Shown piece after piece: positions 18,990 to 33,000 of a DNA stretch of 64,000 nt. Source of the DNA: Crossaster papposus (taxonomy: Eukaryota > Echinodermata > Asteroidea > Velatida > Solasteridae); the NCBI GenBank assembly GCA_037893245.1, contig JBAIAA010000441.1, positions 62,001-126,000 of the forward strand, given 5' to 3'. Below the pieces are notes generated by a model. That model was given only the letters and a program-made list of their open reading frames with translations. It searched no databases and was not told where the DNA came from. Positions within the stretch are counted from its first letter, which is position 1. Each line of letters starts with the position of its first letter. The translations under genes were made by a program, and so were the position numbers.

Positions 18990-21470
18990 CGCGCAGTGTT
19001 GACATGACGATAACCGTACGGTTTACCATTAACCTCTCTCTATAATCAGAATAGATGGGAAGTTACTAAAAACTAACCAGTGTAGCGTTCTTGTTCTTGA
19101 ATTATCAAGATACTAAATTCGGTGCAAATTCGGGAAATCGTACGCCAAATTTAATTTATTTTTAACGACTGTATGCACTTATCAATTGCCAAACGAAAAT
19201 AAACCAATGTATCTTTAATTTACAAATTAATATGCACATTTCGTGATATCGTCCGGGGAAATCTACATTAAATTGTGATGAGTTTAATATTGAAAATCGA
19301 TGCGCACAGCAGAATCAGTTCGTTTAGCTTACACTTGTATGCAAATGTCACACGCGACCGTTTGATTAGCCACCATTTTATCCTCGCGCCTGCCCTGGGG
19401 CCATTTTCATAAAACCGGTAAGCAACAAACCCCCCCCCCCCCCCCAGGATTCTGATGCTAAGCAAATGTTTGTGCTTACATGTTTTATGAAATTGGTTGC
19501 CTATAGCCACTATTGACCCAGCTCACGAGCGGGTGTCTAGGTGTGCACTACCCTAATTGAAGGGAACATTTCTACCCGAGCTCATTAGCATGAAATGTGC
19601 CCCCCCCCCCCCACTATATATTTTTTAATATAGTGGGGTTGTGTTAATATAGCCTAGGATCAACTCCCTGTTATTTTTTAGCTTCAATCTGAGGGCAGAG
19701 TTGTTAAAATTACGGTTGCAAAATGGGTCCTAATTGCCCTAGAACGTGGAGGGATGCCATTTGTAAAATGGCTGCTTGCAGGATCGGGAAGTATCACTTT
19801 TGGGAGGTGAGTTTGTTTTGGTGTGAATATTAAACAATGTAATTGGTTAACCCACTAAAAATAGAAAGGAATGAAAAGATAAAGACCAAGACAATAATCT
19901 GATTGTTGTTTGAGACGTTACCAGGACAATTAAATTTAAAAAAAGATACAAATTACGGGGAAATTGATACAAAGATAGTATATCCCCTAACATTTGACTA
20001 AAGGGGGGTGGGGTTGGGGGGGGGGGGGGGGGGGGGGGGGGGGTTCCACATGTAGTACACCCCCCCCCCCCCCCCCCCCCCTCCTATACGCATAATGCCA
20101 GAAAGAACATTTTTCTAACAGGCTACCTAATAATTAATTCGAAAATGATTATATAAAATGTGTTTTAAATGTTAAAACAAGGCTCATAACTTCAAATATT
20201 GGTATTTAACCAGAACAATGAATAACATCGCTCCCTAGTCTACAAGGTTAGCGAAACGTGAAGCTGCATATTACTTGTGCATTATTAAAGACATCCTTGT
20301 ACGGCTGCGGTCTGCGATCGCTACGTCAAGGCCAGGTAGTGTGGTTAATATGATCCTTTAACATCCCCACTGCACGGGCAGGAAACCATGTCTCGCTTGA
20401 TCGCCTATGCAGATATTTACTTCGGTGTGGCTAATTACACTGAAACCACCGCACGTAAACAAATTAGTTAATTGGTGGGGAAGGCCACCAGCCAATTCTT
20501 AGACTTTGAGTTTCACGCGTCATTAAACAAAATAACTAATTACATGTACGCGCATATACTAAACTGATGAATCGACATTATAAGTGTGCAGTCAGTGACT
20601 ACTCGTGAAAAGTTAAAAGTCCAAACATAAAACTGATAGTCTAAATTCAATACTCGATGTGTTTAATTTACCAGTTTAATGGTTCAAATCCCATCTTTTA
20701 AAGAGAAGTCATTGACATGACCGCACACTTATAACGGCCTTCCGTACGTATGTACCTTATCATGTGATCACACGGCACCACTTCTCTATAGCTAGATTAC
20801 GCACTTTGACACTATCTGATATTCATAAATACCTGGGACATTTTAGGCATTCCTATTGGTCGAGAGCCCGTCACGTGGCCGGTATTAAACGGACGATAAA
20901 GACATGGCTGGAAGTGTTTAAAACCAGCTGGCAACAATTTGAACAAAGGTTCAATGACGTCGATGCCGTCTTTGCTAACTGCTCATTCAATGGCAACGTC
21001 GTCGTCAACTTAAAACACTGACACATGACACTTAGCAAAAATTTGCCAATATTTATCGATGATTTGGTCCAAAAATGAGTGTATTTTGCCAATCAGTTGT
21101 GAGCAAGTGTATGTACGTCGCGTGTGTAGACGTACTGTCCCACGATCGCGCATTATACCCGTCCCCAGTGCTCACTTTATTTCCAACCGTACCTCGTCTC
21201 CAATAGTAAGAGCGGGTAGTGTTGAGCGCGTACAGCTCGACACCCTATGAACGAGGTTGCCAATGGCAGTAATAGTCTGGTTCATAGTAAATACGCTTTA
21301 TTGCATGTATTATGTAGAGCGACAGAGGCGGAAACATGTCATTTGACACACACAGAATGGCGAAACACCGAAAATTACTTGCGACAATTTTCCGTAATTT
21401 TCGGGGCTTTTGGGGCTGAATTTTACAAAAAAGTATTTATGAATGGGAAACAAATTGTGTTCAGTCGGTA
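18990..21470. other. Intergenic sequence with repeat fragments
   Basis: A partial GGGCCAATTTC-family MITE lies at 19395-19500, interrupted by a C run. A near-palindrome of 28 G (20016-20043) and 22 C (20060-20081) is separated by 16 bp. A 36-bp motif with GGTAGTGTGGTTAATATG (about 20333) also occurs near 18103 and 18540. No conserved ORF is recognised. Confidence 0.5.
20016..20081. repeat. G28 / C22 inverted homopolymer pair
   Basis: A G run at 20016-20043 faces a C run at 20060-20081 across TTCCACATGTAGTACA. It could form a G:C hairpin or, on one strand, a four-stranded G structure. Exact run lengths should be treated with caution because such tracts are hard to sequence. Confidence 0.8.
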
Positions 21471-21474
21471 TTAA

Positions 21475-21589
21475 TCACTCTGTTTAATACCGCTTGGAGT
21501 CTGGGTGCTGATAATTACCCTCGCCTTTGGCTCGGGTAGTTGTCAGCACCCAAACTCCAAGCGGTATTAAACAGAGTGATTAAAACCTC
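21475..21589. mobile_element. 115-bp TTAA palindrome, family E
   Basis: TTAA at 21471-21474 and 21590-21593 flank the ends TCACTCTGTTTAATACCGC and GCGGTATTAAACAGAGTGA. The arms are about 45 bp and almost perfect. The loop holds CCCTCGCCTTTGGCTCGGG. Pyrimidine ends plus TTAA fit a piggyBac-like non-autonomous element. Confidence 0.85.
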
Positions 21590-21593
21590 TCAA

Positions 21594-24058
21594 ACACACA
21601 TTTATTCCCTTAGTAAAACGAACTTGGCGCAACGTACGTTGTGGCAACATAATGTTTTAGCTGGGGGAGAGGGGGCGGGGTGTATATGTTCAACTCACAT
21701 TTCTGTATATATTTTTGTCAGTACTTACTTGGTACTTGGTTGGTCGGTTTTCTCTTGAAAATATCCTCTTTGGGAAATTAGGCTATAGTAGGAGATCGGC
21801 TGACGACCAGGTAGGTAATTCTGCTCACAGCCGGAGACTGGTGCAGCTGTAGTTTAACAGAACTGCAGTCTTAATTCTCTTGAGCAATATCGTTTGCTTG
21901 AACGCACAAGTTCAGCCGACCAATCCTCTTCATCATAGCGTTTAGGTGACCAATCAGCACGAGTCAGAGAGCTGTCGCTGAACCGTCATGCGTGCGGTGA
22001 ATTTCCCACGAAAAGACCTTATACGTGTCCAAAGAGTCAATTGACGGTTGAATATTGTGCCCAAAATGTCTAAGGGTATAAGAAAACAGCGCTACGACCA
22101 TGTTATATTTTACATAGCGTTACTTAGGAGAATAAACTTAAACGAACTCACCGTATGTAACTTTAACGTTTATTGTCAACTACAGACTGCCATCTTAGAA
22201 CTCGCTTATAGTTTTATCCCGTGTAGTTCATGTCATTAGAAATGTAAAAACAAAAATACCTTAACTGTTTTCATTTCCTCGTAATTTTTTCGAATACGTC
22301 ATATTTTGTGTGCGTCTTATTTTGTGACGGACTTGTTATAAATCTTTAATTTAAACTCGGAAACTTGTAACCAATCATAACACGCCCGCGGCGCGTGCCC
22401 GTGAGCGATCTCTTTATTTTTGTCCGACGAATTTCCCATCATGCACCTTGGAATTCAAGATGGCGACCTCCGGGGTGTCAGTGTGCAATGATCGTCCGGC
22501 GTGACGTGGCTTTGCAAAGTTAATCGTGAATTTCACCTTTTGATCAAGCTTAAAATTCGAACAACTACCTGAAGTTGATTTGTTTTTATGAGTCATACTA
22601 GATCTCGCTGATTTACGGTTGACTTTGCATTTGATGTTTTGTCGGCTGTAACACGAAGTGAAACAGCTCTGAGCTGAAATTGCGCATCCTTGTGTAAATG
22701 GTCCGTGATAAAACAAAGTGTACATGGTCTATCGTATAATTGTATATTCACCCATACCATAGCCCAGGTTGGACTCCTCCGTTGTGTATAACGCGACGGA
22801 GTCCAGGGTATCAATGTATCCTGCCATAGCGTAAAGTTTTACAACAACTTTTTTTTCATATTTTTACCTGATGAAGGAAGCCGAAATCTCGCTTATGTCC
22901 TCCTTGTATCTGGAATTACAGATCGTCATAGGTTATTAAAAGTTAATGTGTCTTTGAGCTACTTATTTACAGAAAATAAATTCACGCTTTTGGACGTGAA
23001 CATCATGTACGAATTTCCGACGTGCGTGCGCGGGTACCCGGCGTGCACGCGCAAGGCCGGCTCATCGGTCGTAGGCCGTTAGAAAGTCAAAATGCTTCTA
23101 TTTAAACCACAATTAATTTCCTGGGTTGAAATTTTGACCCGAAATACCCTATATTATACCTTAACCAACCACTAAACCTAAGCCACACCCCACCCTAATT
23201 TTTGAGTAATTTGAGTAAAATTCATAAATCTATTTCGTGAAAATTCTTGTGGACACCTTTTTATCTATACTGAAATTAACCTGTGAAGACCTTATGAGTC
23301 CCATTGTCCCCATTGTGTTCAGGTCCCCACAGGGTACCGAATTTAGAAACAAAATGCCTAATGTAAGTTGGAGTCTTTGATGGGACCGGCTAATTGCGAG
23401 TTCTTTTCACATCAGAGCGGATGGATAGGCTCTTCAAATCCTTTTACCTCAGTCAGACGTAAAATTCTCCCGGAGTTTACAAACCATACCTATTTCCTTG
23501 CGAACGAAATCGGCGGAAATGGACTTTCTTCCTTTTGTGTTTGGTTTGTTCAACAATAGAGGTTGATGGTTCAACTTGAAACGTAAACAAAAACGGTTGA
23601 ACGACCTGGAGGCCACTTCGCATGCGTTCCAATCATTGACCTCGTGACCCCAAGCGCCATTGGTCAATCCGGTTCGTTTAGGTCACGTCACTTCAACTTG
23701 AACCGCGAGTACAACGTGTATACATACAAACGAAGCCAATGAAACCACACACCGTTTTCTAAACCCTAGCTACGTCCACGTGCGGCTTCGTTCATGCAAA
23801 ATAAAAAATGGTGATGGACTGGTGATGGAGCCTGAGATGGACCTAAGCTGGGGTTTGGAAAACGGTCTAGTTAACACGCTTTTAGTTAATGCTGGTTTGG
23901 CCAATGAGCGCTTGTAATATAAGTGGCGCGTGCGCGTGTACGACGAAGTCACTTTAACAGGATTAGGTAGGTATGCACGCGCCGAGAGTGACAGTCTTAA
24001 AACTGGTTGCACACTTTGGACACACGTGCATAATACGAAAGGACATTGTATAGCAAGG
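21594..24058. other. Region upstream of the GABA-B receptor gene
   Basis: No coding exon is recognised. It should include the promoter and 5' UTR of the gene starting at 24059. TAATATAAGTGG at about 23915 is a TATA-like candidate, but this is inference only. A dispersed repeat at 23090-23310 (TTCTATTTAAACCAC, ACCCTATATTATACC, TTCTTGTGGACACC) recurs at 25495-25735 in intron 1. Confidence 0.45.
23090..23310 (+). repeat. Dispersed repeat, copy 1 of 2
   Basis: The sequence is homologous over about 220 bp to 25495-25735 (shared CCTGGGTT, ACCCTATATTATACC, AAATCTATTTCGT, AATTCTTGTGGA, GACTCCCATTGTCCCC-type blocks). The class is not known; no terminal repeats were seen. Confidence 0.7.
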
Positions 24059-27000
24059 ATGGTGACTGCCCACGGACAACTCCCCTTCGCACTCACCACG
24101 ACCCTCGCCTTCTTGTCTCTCATCACCACGGGGGCCTCGTGCCTCACCAACGTCACCCTGGGTGGCCTGTTCAGCTTCGGGGGTGCTGGAAGTGGGACGG
24201 ACTGGGACGGCGGTGCGATCCTGCAGGCCACGCTGATGGCTCTGCAACACGTGAACGGGGACCCTACCGTGTTACCGAGATACCGCCTGTCGCTGGACGT
24301 TAAAAATTCTAAGGTAAGATTTGTTGATGTACAATATATATCATATTCCGTTTCTAAAATAGCGTCACGGTCGCAACATTATTGGCAGATTGGGGGTAGG
24401 AATAAAAATGTGCCTTGGCCGGTTTAAATCAAGCAATTTGATAAAAATGGCCCAAATGGTAAAAATGTCATGCGCACATGTGCCGTCGGGGCTTAACTAT
24501 AGAATGCAGGGCCCATGCAGGACCCACTGACAAATCAAGGTTTTATTTACCCTATGACATATAATGGAGTGGCCCTGTATTATATGGGTATTGGGGTTAT
24601 AGGGTTAGTCCATTCTATGTCCTAGGGTAAATAAAGTCGAGAGTTGTCAGTGGGCCCTGCATTCTATAATTGCTCCCATGAGACTAGAGGTTCCAGCCGT
24701 CAGTCGCTAGGCAGCGGATGTAATTCATATTCAACAACAATGCATAATATTGAATAATACAATACACGAGTGAAAATTATGAATTGAAAATCATTTGCCT
24801 GGCTATCGCCTATCGGCCACCATGGCCGGTTTGGAGCTGAAACCGAAAACATTTTGTACAAAACCTTACGTATGCACATGCCAACAGACTATTATGAGTA
24901 CGGGGCGGGTAATTCTGAACAAATATCCGATAAATTCAGCAAAATGATAACGAACTTCAGGCGGAGAGAGCTACCAATCCACACACACTCCCATTGCTTT
25001 TCTAAGGAAATAAATTTATGTTTAAAGGGATCGTATACGTTTGGTAATTGGAACCCGCTGTTTGTTTTAACCCTATATAGTTATAGATATATACCATAAA
25101 ACTAACCTGTAAAAAAATCATTTCAAAAGGTGGCCGCAATTTTGAGATATTGCCGAAAATCTGGAGCGGTTATGTCAACGCAGGAAGAATAATCTGCATT
25201 GGAATACACAATCTGAGAAAGGGCACTGCATTAACGCTTCTCAGATTTAAATTGTTGGGGATAAAAAGTGATATCTTTTCCATAACCGCAGTACTTCGAA
25301 GTGAAAAGTTTCTAAAAATGCATTATACTATCCAAAGATGCGGTACTTCTTAGCAAGTAAGTTTGCATTTACATTAATTTTTGGAGTAATTACCAAACGT
25401 ATACGATCCCTTTAAGTTCTGTGGAGAAAATACACACATCGTACCCCCATATTCCATTTTGTTCTCTTTGCTCTCGTGTACAAAATGGTTAAAAAGTCGA
25501 GCACCTTTTAAAAAATGCTCCTATTTCAACCACAAATAACTTCCTGGGTTAAAGTTTTCACCCAATATACCCTATATTATACCCTAACCCAAACACTAAC
25601 CCTAACCCACATCCTAACACTAGTTTGAGTAAAATTCAAAAATCTATTTCGTAAAAATTCTTGTGGAGACCTATTTATCTATAGAAATTACCCTCCTTTT
25701 GACTCCCATTGTCCCCATTTACAATTGAATCATCAATAAAAAAATGTATCCGCCCATCTTTTTCTGGACTTGACATTCCGAAAAAGCCAATTTGTCGGAA
25801 GAAATTTCCAGCATGACCTTGCTAACGAGATCTCACGACCAATGAAACTATTGGCGCATTTACCATTAAATTAATGGAGTGCGCTCGGGCAGTGGACATA
25901 ATGTGCATTTTTGCCCGCGTCTCGTAGTTTATTTATTTTCACTAATGGACGAGTAACAAAAAAGGAATCTGCAAATGGGTTTTTTGTTTTCCGAGAAAAC
26001 AATTCGAAAAGTTCTTAAAAAGCATTTTAAATGCTTTTAAAGGTAATGTATACCATTTGCAAAAAAAATCATCGTGCTCTGGTTTTCAAGAAACGTTTGT
26101 AGCAATTTCCAACGATTGCCGCCGGCAATCGTTGGAGAAACTCTGCACCCAATTTATTAAATTCAGTTAGTCCACATTTTTATTTGCAATAATGGTTACA
26201 CGCCCGTGTATGGGTGCAAGCCAAGTAGTCTGTTTTCCTAAACCTGATCATTCCCTGACGTGTATAAATTGCTGTTTCGTCTGAAGGAAGTCAAGAAACC
26301 AGACTAGAACAATATACAAAACAAATCTTGATTTTTCCAGCATCATGAACCACGACATGTTATTACATTATTTCCTATAATATATATATCCCCTAACTCA
26401 TCTTTTTTCGAAAATTGCAACAAAAGCAAATGGTGTATTAAAGGTAGGATACAATATTTGCAGATATCTTTTACCCAAACAAAATCCAACTAAATTATTA
26501 AGAAATATCTTACTTATTTGAAAGTAAATAATGATTCTAGACATTCAGCAAAATGATTGCGCAAGATATCCTGTAATTGTTCTGAATTTGTTTTTTTATA
26601 AACATTTTATACACAATTATACGGCGATCGCGAAAAAAACCAAGAACAACATAAAAACTACTTCCTGACGCCGGATGAAAACAAACGCCGTTTTTCTTAT
26701 TTTCTCAGCATCCATGATTGTAAAACTTCGGACGGGTCAGTTAAAAAACAATATTTACTATAAAATACAACCCCCCAAATTCCCCCAAATTCAGCCATTC
26801 ATGATAATTCAAGCATACCATTACCAATGGTGTATCCCACCTTTAACCACCTTTAACGTGAATGTAGGAAGCACCTGTGTTACGTTTCACGTGCTATTCA
26901 CTGCCTTGTTTAACCTTGGACAAAATACTCATATGCGACAGTAGTAAATATTGAATTATTATTTTTCTTAACAAATTTAAAATTCCTAGCTGCCAGACAG

Positions 27001-30000
27001 TATAAACAATTTGAATTGTGCACAAAATTAATTTCAAAGCTCTTTTTTTTTCATGAGTCGCTGACGGGAAAAGTCGAAATAAATCAAATAAATTCGTGAG
27101 GAGAAGAAAGAATTTGTTTTATGTGGAAGAGCAACGAGGGTACAAATCACTTTGGTGCACAGTGCAATTTTCTTTGTTCTGTACGGCGCCTGTACACATT
27201 TTGAATGTTATTAAATTATAGCGTAGGGCGCACACTGAATTGCACAGGCGAAAGTGAGAAAATGGAAAACAAAATGACAGATTAATAATTTAACACCCCC
27301 TCCCAGGCACACACAACAATAATGGGGGTAATAGGTCTAGTAGGTCGAATGTAGGTCTTGTTTTGGGTGTAAAATAAAGAGAAAGCAGAACAAAACGAAA
27401 CAAAAACAAAGAGACACGAGTTCAATGTAGGGTCTTCACCTTGGTTAAGTTTTGTGGGGATACGAGTTTGTTTTCTATTGAAAGTCCTTGTGCAAAAAAA
27501 CACCGTGTACAATGTCTATGGGATTTGGGTGTAAACAAGAAGGAAAGAAAAAAGAAGAACAACAAATCAGAACAAAAACAAAGCTTTTTTTCGCAACTTG
27601 CGGAAAAGCAAACAAAAACCACCCGGATATGTGTGATCTTGGAAAATCCTTCACATAGTGATCCTAAACCTGATCATTCCCTGACGTGTATAAATTGCTG
27701 TTTCGTCTGAAGGAAGTCAAGAAACCAGACTACAAAAATATACAAAAAAAATCTTGGTTTTTTTTTAGCATCTATGAACCACGACATGTTATTACATTAT
27801 TTTCTATAATATATATATCCCCTAACTCATCTATTTTCGATACAGCAAAAGCAAATGGTGTATTAAAGGTAGGGTACAATATTTGCAGATATCTTTTACT
27901 AAAAAAGTAAAAAACAACTAAATTATTAAGAAATATCTTACTTATTTGAAAGTAAATAATGATTCTAGAGATTCAGCAAAATGATTGCGCAAGATATCTT
28001 GTAATTGTTCTGAATTTGTTTTTTTATAAACATTTTATACAACAAAAAAATCCCATTCGCCAGAAGGCGATCGCAAAAACAAAACCAAGAACAACATAAA
28101 AACCGCTTCATGACGCCGGATGAAAACAAACGCCGTTTTTCTTGCTTTTCTCAGCATCCATGATTGTAAAACTTCGGACGGGTCAGTTAACCCTTTGCAC
28201 TCAGCCCCGCGCTACAACTGACTTATAAGTCCCTTAAAAGCTCCTGGGGGTCCAAATATTCCCCAAAATATAGCCCTATTTGTAAGGTTTTCAATGATAC
28301 ATAATTATATGGGATTTGTACACTGCAAATGATATTTGTATATACAAACTATAGCAACACGTACAAAATCTTCGAAAACAGGCCTGAGTTTAAAGGGTTA
28401 AAAAACAATGTTTAATATAACCCCCCCCCCCCAAAAAAAAAAAATTCAGCCATTCATGATAATTCAAGCATGTAATTACTAATGGTGTATCCTACCTTTA
28501 ACCGCCTACGTGAATGCACGAAGCTCCGGTGTTACGTTTCACGTGCTATTCACTGCCTTGTTTAACCTTCGACAAAAGACTCATTATGCGACGGTAGTAA
28601 ATATTGAATTATTATTTTTCTCAACACATTTAAAATTCCTAGCTGCCAGACAGGATAAATACATTGAATTTGGCAAGAAATGAATTTCAAAGCTTTTTAT
28701 TTTTGCCATGAGTCGCTGACGGGAAAAATCGAAATAAATTGAAAAATTCGTGAGGAGAAGAAAGAATTTTTTTGTTTGGTGAAAGAGCAATGAGAGTACA
28801 ACTTGAACAAATGACTTTGGTGCACAGTGCATTTTTCTTTGTTGTGTATACGGTGCCTGTACACATTTTGAATGTTATTAAATTATAGCGTAGGGCGCAC
28901 ATGAGAAAATGGAAAACGAAATGACAGATTAATAATTTAACACCCCCTCCCAATCACACATAACAACAATGGGGGTAAAGTACGGTCTAGTAGGTCGAAG
29001 GTAGGTCTTGTTTTTCGGTGTAAAATAAAGAGAAAGCAGAACGAAACGAAACAAAACAAAGAGACACGAGTTCAATGTAGGGTCTTCACCTGGGTTTAGT
29101 TTTGTGGGGATACGAGTTTGTTTTCTATTGAAAGTGCTTGTGGAAAAAAAAACGTGTACAATGTCTATGGGATTTGGGTGTAAACAAGAAAGAAAGAAAG
29201 AAAAAGAAGAAAAGAAAAATCAGAACAAAAACAAAGTTTTTTTCGCAACTTGCGGAAAAGCAAACAAAGATCTTGGAAAACCCTTCACATAGTGAAATTT
29301 GTTGTTGTCATCAATTCCACGGCTAAAACACATGATAGTCTGACAGAAAAAAAATCCACATTACCCAGCGTTACGCGTCCTTCAATTTAATGTCCTTCCC
29401 ATGTGACCGAGAATCGTTCTAATAATTAAAAAAAGCGTAAGCTGCATGTATGATTACGCCCCTTCCCAATAAACACGTTTCTCATTGCTATTCTCTTGCA
29501 AAAGCACTTCATCTTTAACTAAAAAACATAATAGTCTGACAGAAAAAAATCCATATAACCCAGCGTTACGCGTCCTTTAATTTAATGTCCTTTCTGTGAC
29601 CGAGAATCGTTCTAATAATTAAAAAAACGTAAGCTGCATGTATGATTACGCCCCTTCTCAATAAACACAATACTTGGTAGTTAAAAAAAAAACGTATGTG
29701 GGAATCGTATCATGCCAAAACCCTCAAAACGATTCCCCACTTTTAAATCGTCTATTTTTAATCATAACTCAATATAGCATAGCGCGACCTTACGCCGTTT
29801 TCGTAGCAGGGGCCAATTTCATAGAGCTGCTAAGCACAAAAATTTGCTTAGCACAAAAAAAGTCTTGCTTATTAAAAACAGGTTACCAGCCATGATTCTA
29901 CGTGTTTTTCATGGTAAGCCAAAAACCAGCTGATCAATCCAAAACAATAAAGATCACGTGAAAATTTGGTCTGTAACTTTGTTTTTGCCAAGGACAAGGA

Positions 30001-33000
30001 CAAAGAAAAACAATCACAGCTCCCTGGGTATCATACAGCTCAATGCTGCCGTTTAGGTGCAAAGTTAAAACCATCCCCGCCTTCACAGGTACCCATTTCA
30101 CTCCTGGATGGGTAGAAGCAATGAGTGTATACCCAGGACGATATGTGGCAGAGGGGTACCCCCTATACATTATACACACTCAACACAATTGTCTAACACA
30201 TCCCCTCTTGAAACCTAAAAAGAATTCCTGAGATTCCGGGAACACAATGGTCAACACAATAGAGGGGGGGGGGGGGGGGGGGGGGTTATCTGCCACATAT
30301 CGTGCTTCATATGAATGAGTGGCAAGTGTCTTGCCCAACGGCACACGCACCGTAGTCCGGACTTGAACCCACGATCTGCAGAATTACTCACAGACTATTA
30401 ATGCTCCAGTCCAGACCCCGAGGTCAGGGCACTACACACTTTGCCAATAAGCAATAACCCTCTCGTCACTTATAACCCTTCTCTAACTCCAACAATAATT
30501 TTGTCCTGGCTGTACAGTGCCGTGCCGGTGAAGGAATGAAGGGCTTCGTGGACCTCATCAACGAAGAGCCCACCAAGCTGATGATCCTGGGGGCTAGCTG
30601 CTCCGTGGTCTCGCAACCCGTGGCAGAGACGGGTCAACACTGGAACCTAGTGCAGGTAAGTCCGAACGCCGGAGATAATAAGAAAACAACTAATAGGAAA
30701 GCTCGATCGGAAACCGCTGGTTTACCAGCGGTTGACTCGTGGAGTACGTTGCACCTGCGTTCCTCGGCATACGATGGTGTTAATGTTTACTCGGTCCAGC
30801 ATGTATGGATCAGTAGTACGAATAGACCCCTTGCATCTGACGTCACACCCGAGGACACGTTCTCCTGTGATACACAATGAGTAACTATAGGGTGAGTCAA
30901 AAAGAAAGTGACGTCTGAACGACCTTTTAGCTTATCATACTATAATTCGAGCAACGTTTGTCTGTCTGTCTGTCTGTCTGTTTGTTTCGCTACTCCTCCC
31001 AAGTCCTTGGTCCGATCTCGCCCAAACTTGGTGGGTGGATGTAAGTTCACCCCAGAATTGCCCTTGAGGGGTTCATTTTTGGAAAGGTCAAGGTCACTGG
31101 GGTCAAAGGTCAAATGTTCGTTTTTCGCTACTACTCCCAAGTCCTTGGTCCGATCTCGCCCAAACTTACGGGTACGGGTACGTCACCCCATCCCAGAATT
31201 GCCCTTGAGGGGTTCATTTTTGGAAAGGTCAAGGTCACTGGGGTCAAAGGTCAAATGTTCGTTTTTCGCTACTACTCCCAAGTCCTTGGTCCGATCTCGC
31301 CCAAACTTACGGGTACGGGTACGTCACCCCATCCCAGAATTGCCCTTGAGGGGTTCATTTTTGGAAAGGTCAAGGTCACTGGGGTCAAAGGTCAAATGTT
31401 CGTTTTTCGCTACTACTCCCAAGTCCTTGGTCCGATCTCGCCCAAACTTACGGGTACGGGTACGTCACCCCATCCCAGAATTGCCCTTGAGGGGTTCATT
31501 TTTGGAAAGGTCAAGGTCACTGGGGTCAAAGGTCAAATGTTCGTTTTTCGCTACTACTCCCAAGTCCTTGGTCCGATCTCGCCCAAACTTACGGGTACGG
31601 GTACGTCACCCCATCCCAGAATTGCCCTTGAGGGGTTCATTTTTGGAAAGGTCAAGGTCACTGGGGTCAAAGGTCAAATGTTCGTTTTTCGCTACTCCTC
31701 CCAAGTCCTTGGTCCGATCTCGCCCAAACTTACGGGTACGGGTACGTCACCCCATCCCCAACTTCCCTTCTTCCGGTCATATTATTACACCCACGGGTAC
31801 TTTTGACTAGTTTTACAAAAAGCGTGTAAACAATTATCTGACAAATTGGAATGTTACAATTAGTGACTTGAAATGAAAAACGAAATAGCCGGGGGAATCC
31901 CATACCATGAACACACAGACGTGAATGGGTGAATTTGGGGGTTGTATTTTATAGTAAATATCGTTTAACTAACCAGTTCAAAGTTTTACAATCATGGATG
32001 CCGAGAAAAGCAAGAAAAACAGCGTTCATTTTCAACTGGCGTCAGGCAGTTCTTATGTTGTTCTTGGGTTTTTTCGCGATCGCCATCTTGCGATCATTTT
32101 GCTGGATGCCTACAATCATTATTTTCTTTCAAATGAGTAAGATATTTCTTAAATAATTCGGGTTTGATACTTGGGAAAAACTCAAGGTGTCATTTCTAGA
32201 CGTAGGGTGATTGGTTTTTTTAAATCATCAAAAATAGGTTGACATTTCAAGTGCTATTTTTGCAGTGCAAAATCGATCAAACGTGACACCAAATGTACGA
32301 TACAGTATACGCTGCACCCACCAAATGTTTCCTATATAGACTAACTATAATGGAGAAATGGATGAGGGTGTTTTCGACAAAATGTTAGACGATGAAACCT
32401 AAAAACCAAAAGGCTAAACATGACACACTGTTTGCTTGTGAGAAGATGCATGTCTTTTATCGACAGAAACTTCCTGCCAGTCGACAAATTATGTTTGCAC
32501 TTCCGACTGAGTGCTGCGCTGCGGCGGCCCGCAAACTACACTGACATGCCCCCCCCCCCCCCCTTGAGATCATTGAGCACATCACCAACTCGATATCACG
32601 AGCGCATTATACCGAGGGATTACTTACGTCGCGTTTGGTCACGCGGCAGCTGATATGACAAAACGTCTACACAAGAACGATGACTTGAGTACCATTATGC
32701 ACTTTAAATATACAATGTTAATGACGTGGAAAACTAATGTGAAATTGACTTACTTTATTATTAGTCTTAATTATTAATGGAGCGTGTTCTGAGGTACATG
32801 GCTAAACAAATTGTCTGCTAATCACCATATCCTTAAAAAGTGCACTTTCATGAAAAATTTACGAACTCTCGCATTCAATTTCGTCCGGGATTGAGAATAT
32901 TGAGTCTTTACTGATCAAGAACTAACAAAGTCTGGTTCCCTGACCCGACTTCAGACTAAACAAAACAATAGTTTATCAGATGACGGGGATTTATTCCGAT

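Larger units (their letters stand above)
27663..29296 (+). repeat. Segmental tandem duplication, copy B
   Basis: This is copy B of the 1.43-kb unit, 1634 bp long. The extra 208 bp is almost exactly the 207-bp insert plus its TTAA duplication at 28191-28401, less small indels. Sequence divergence between A and B is small but clear. Confidence 0.9.

Noticed and set aside
22459-22503. ATGGCG start in good context (AAGATGGCGACC)
   Set aside because: The frame stops after about 15 codons and no donor fits a known protein. AAGATGGCG is also a common promoter motif.
30908-31810. Long ORFs of 300 and 230 residues with perfect internal repeats
   Set aside because: They arise because the 141-bp minisatellite has a period divisible by three and no stop in two frames. 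There is no start context, domain or splice logic, and it lies in an intron.
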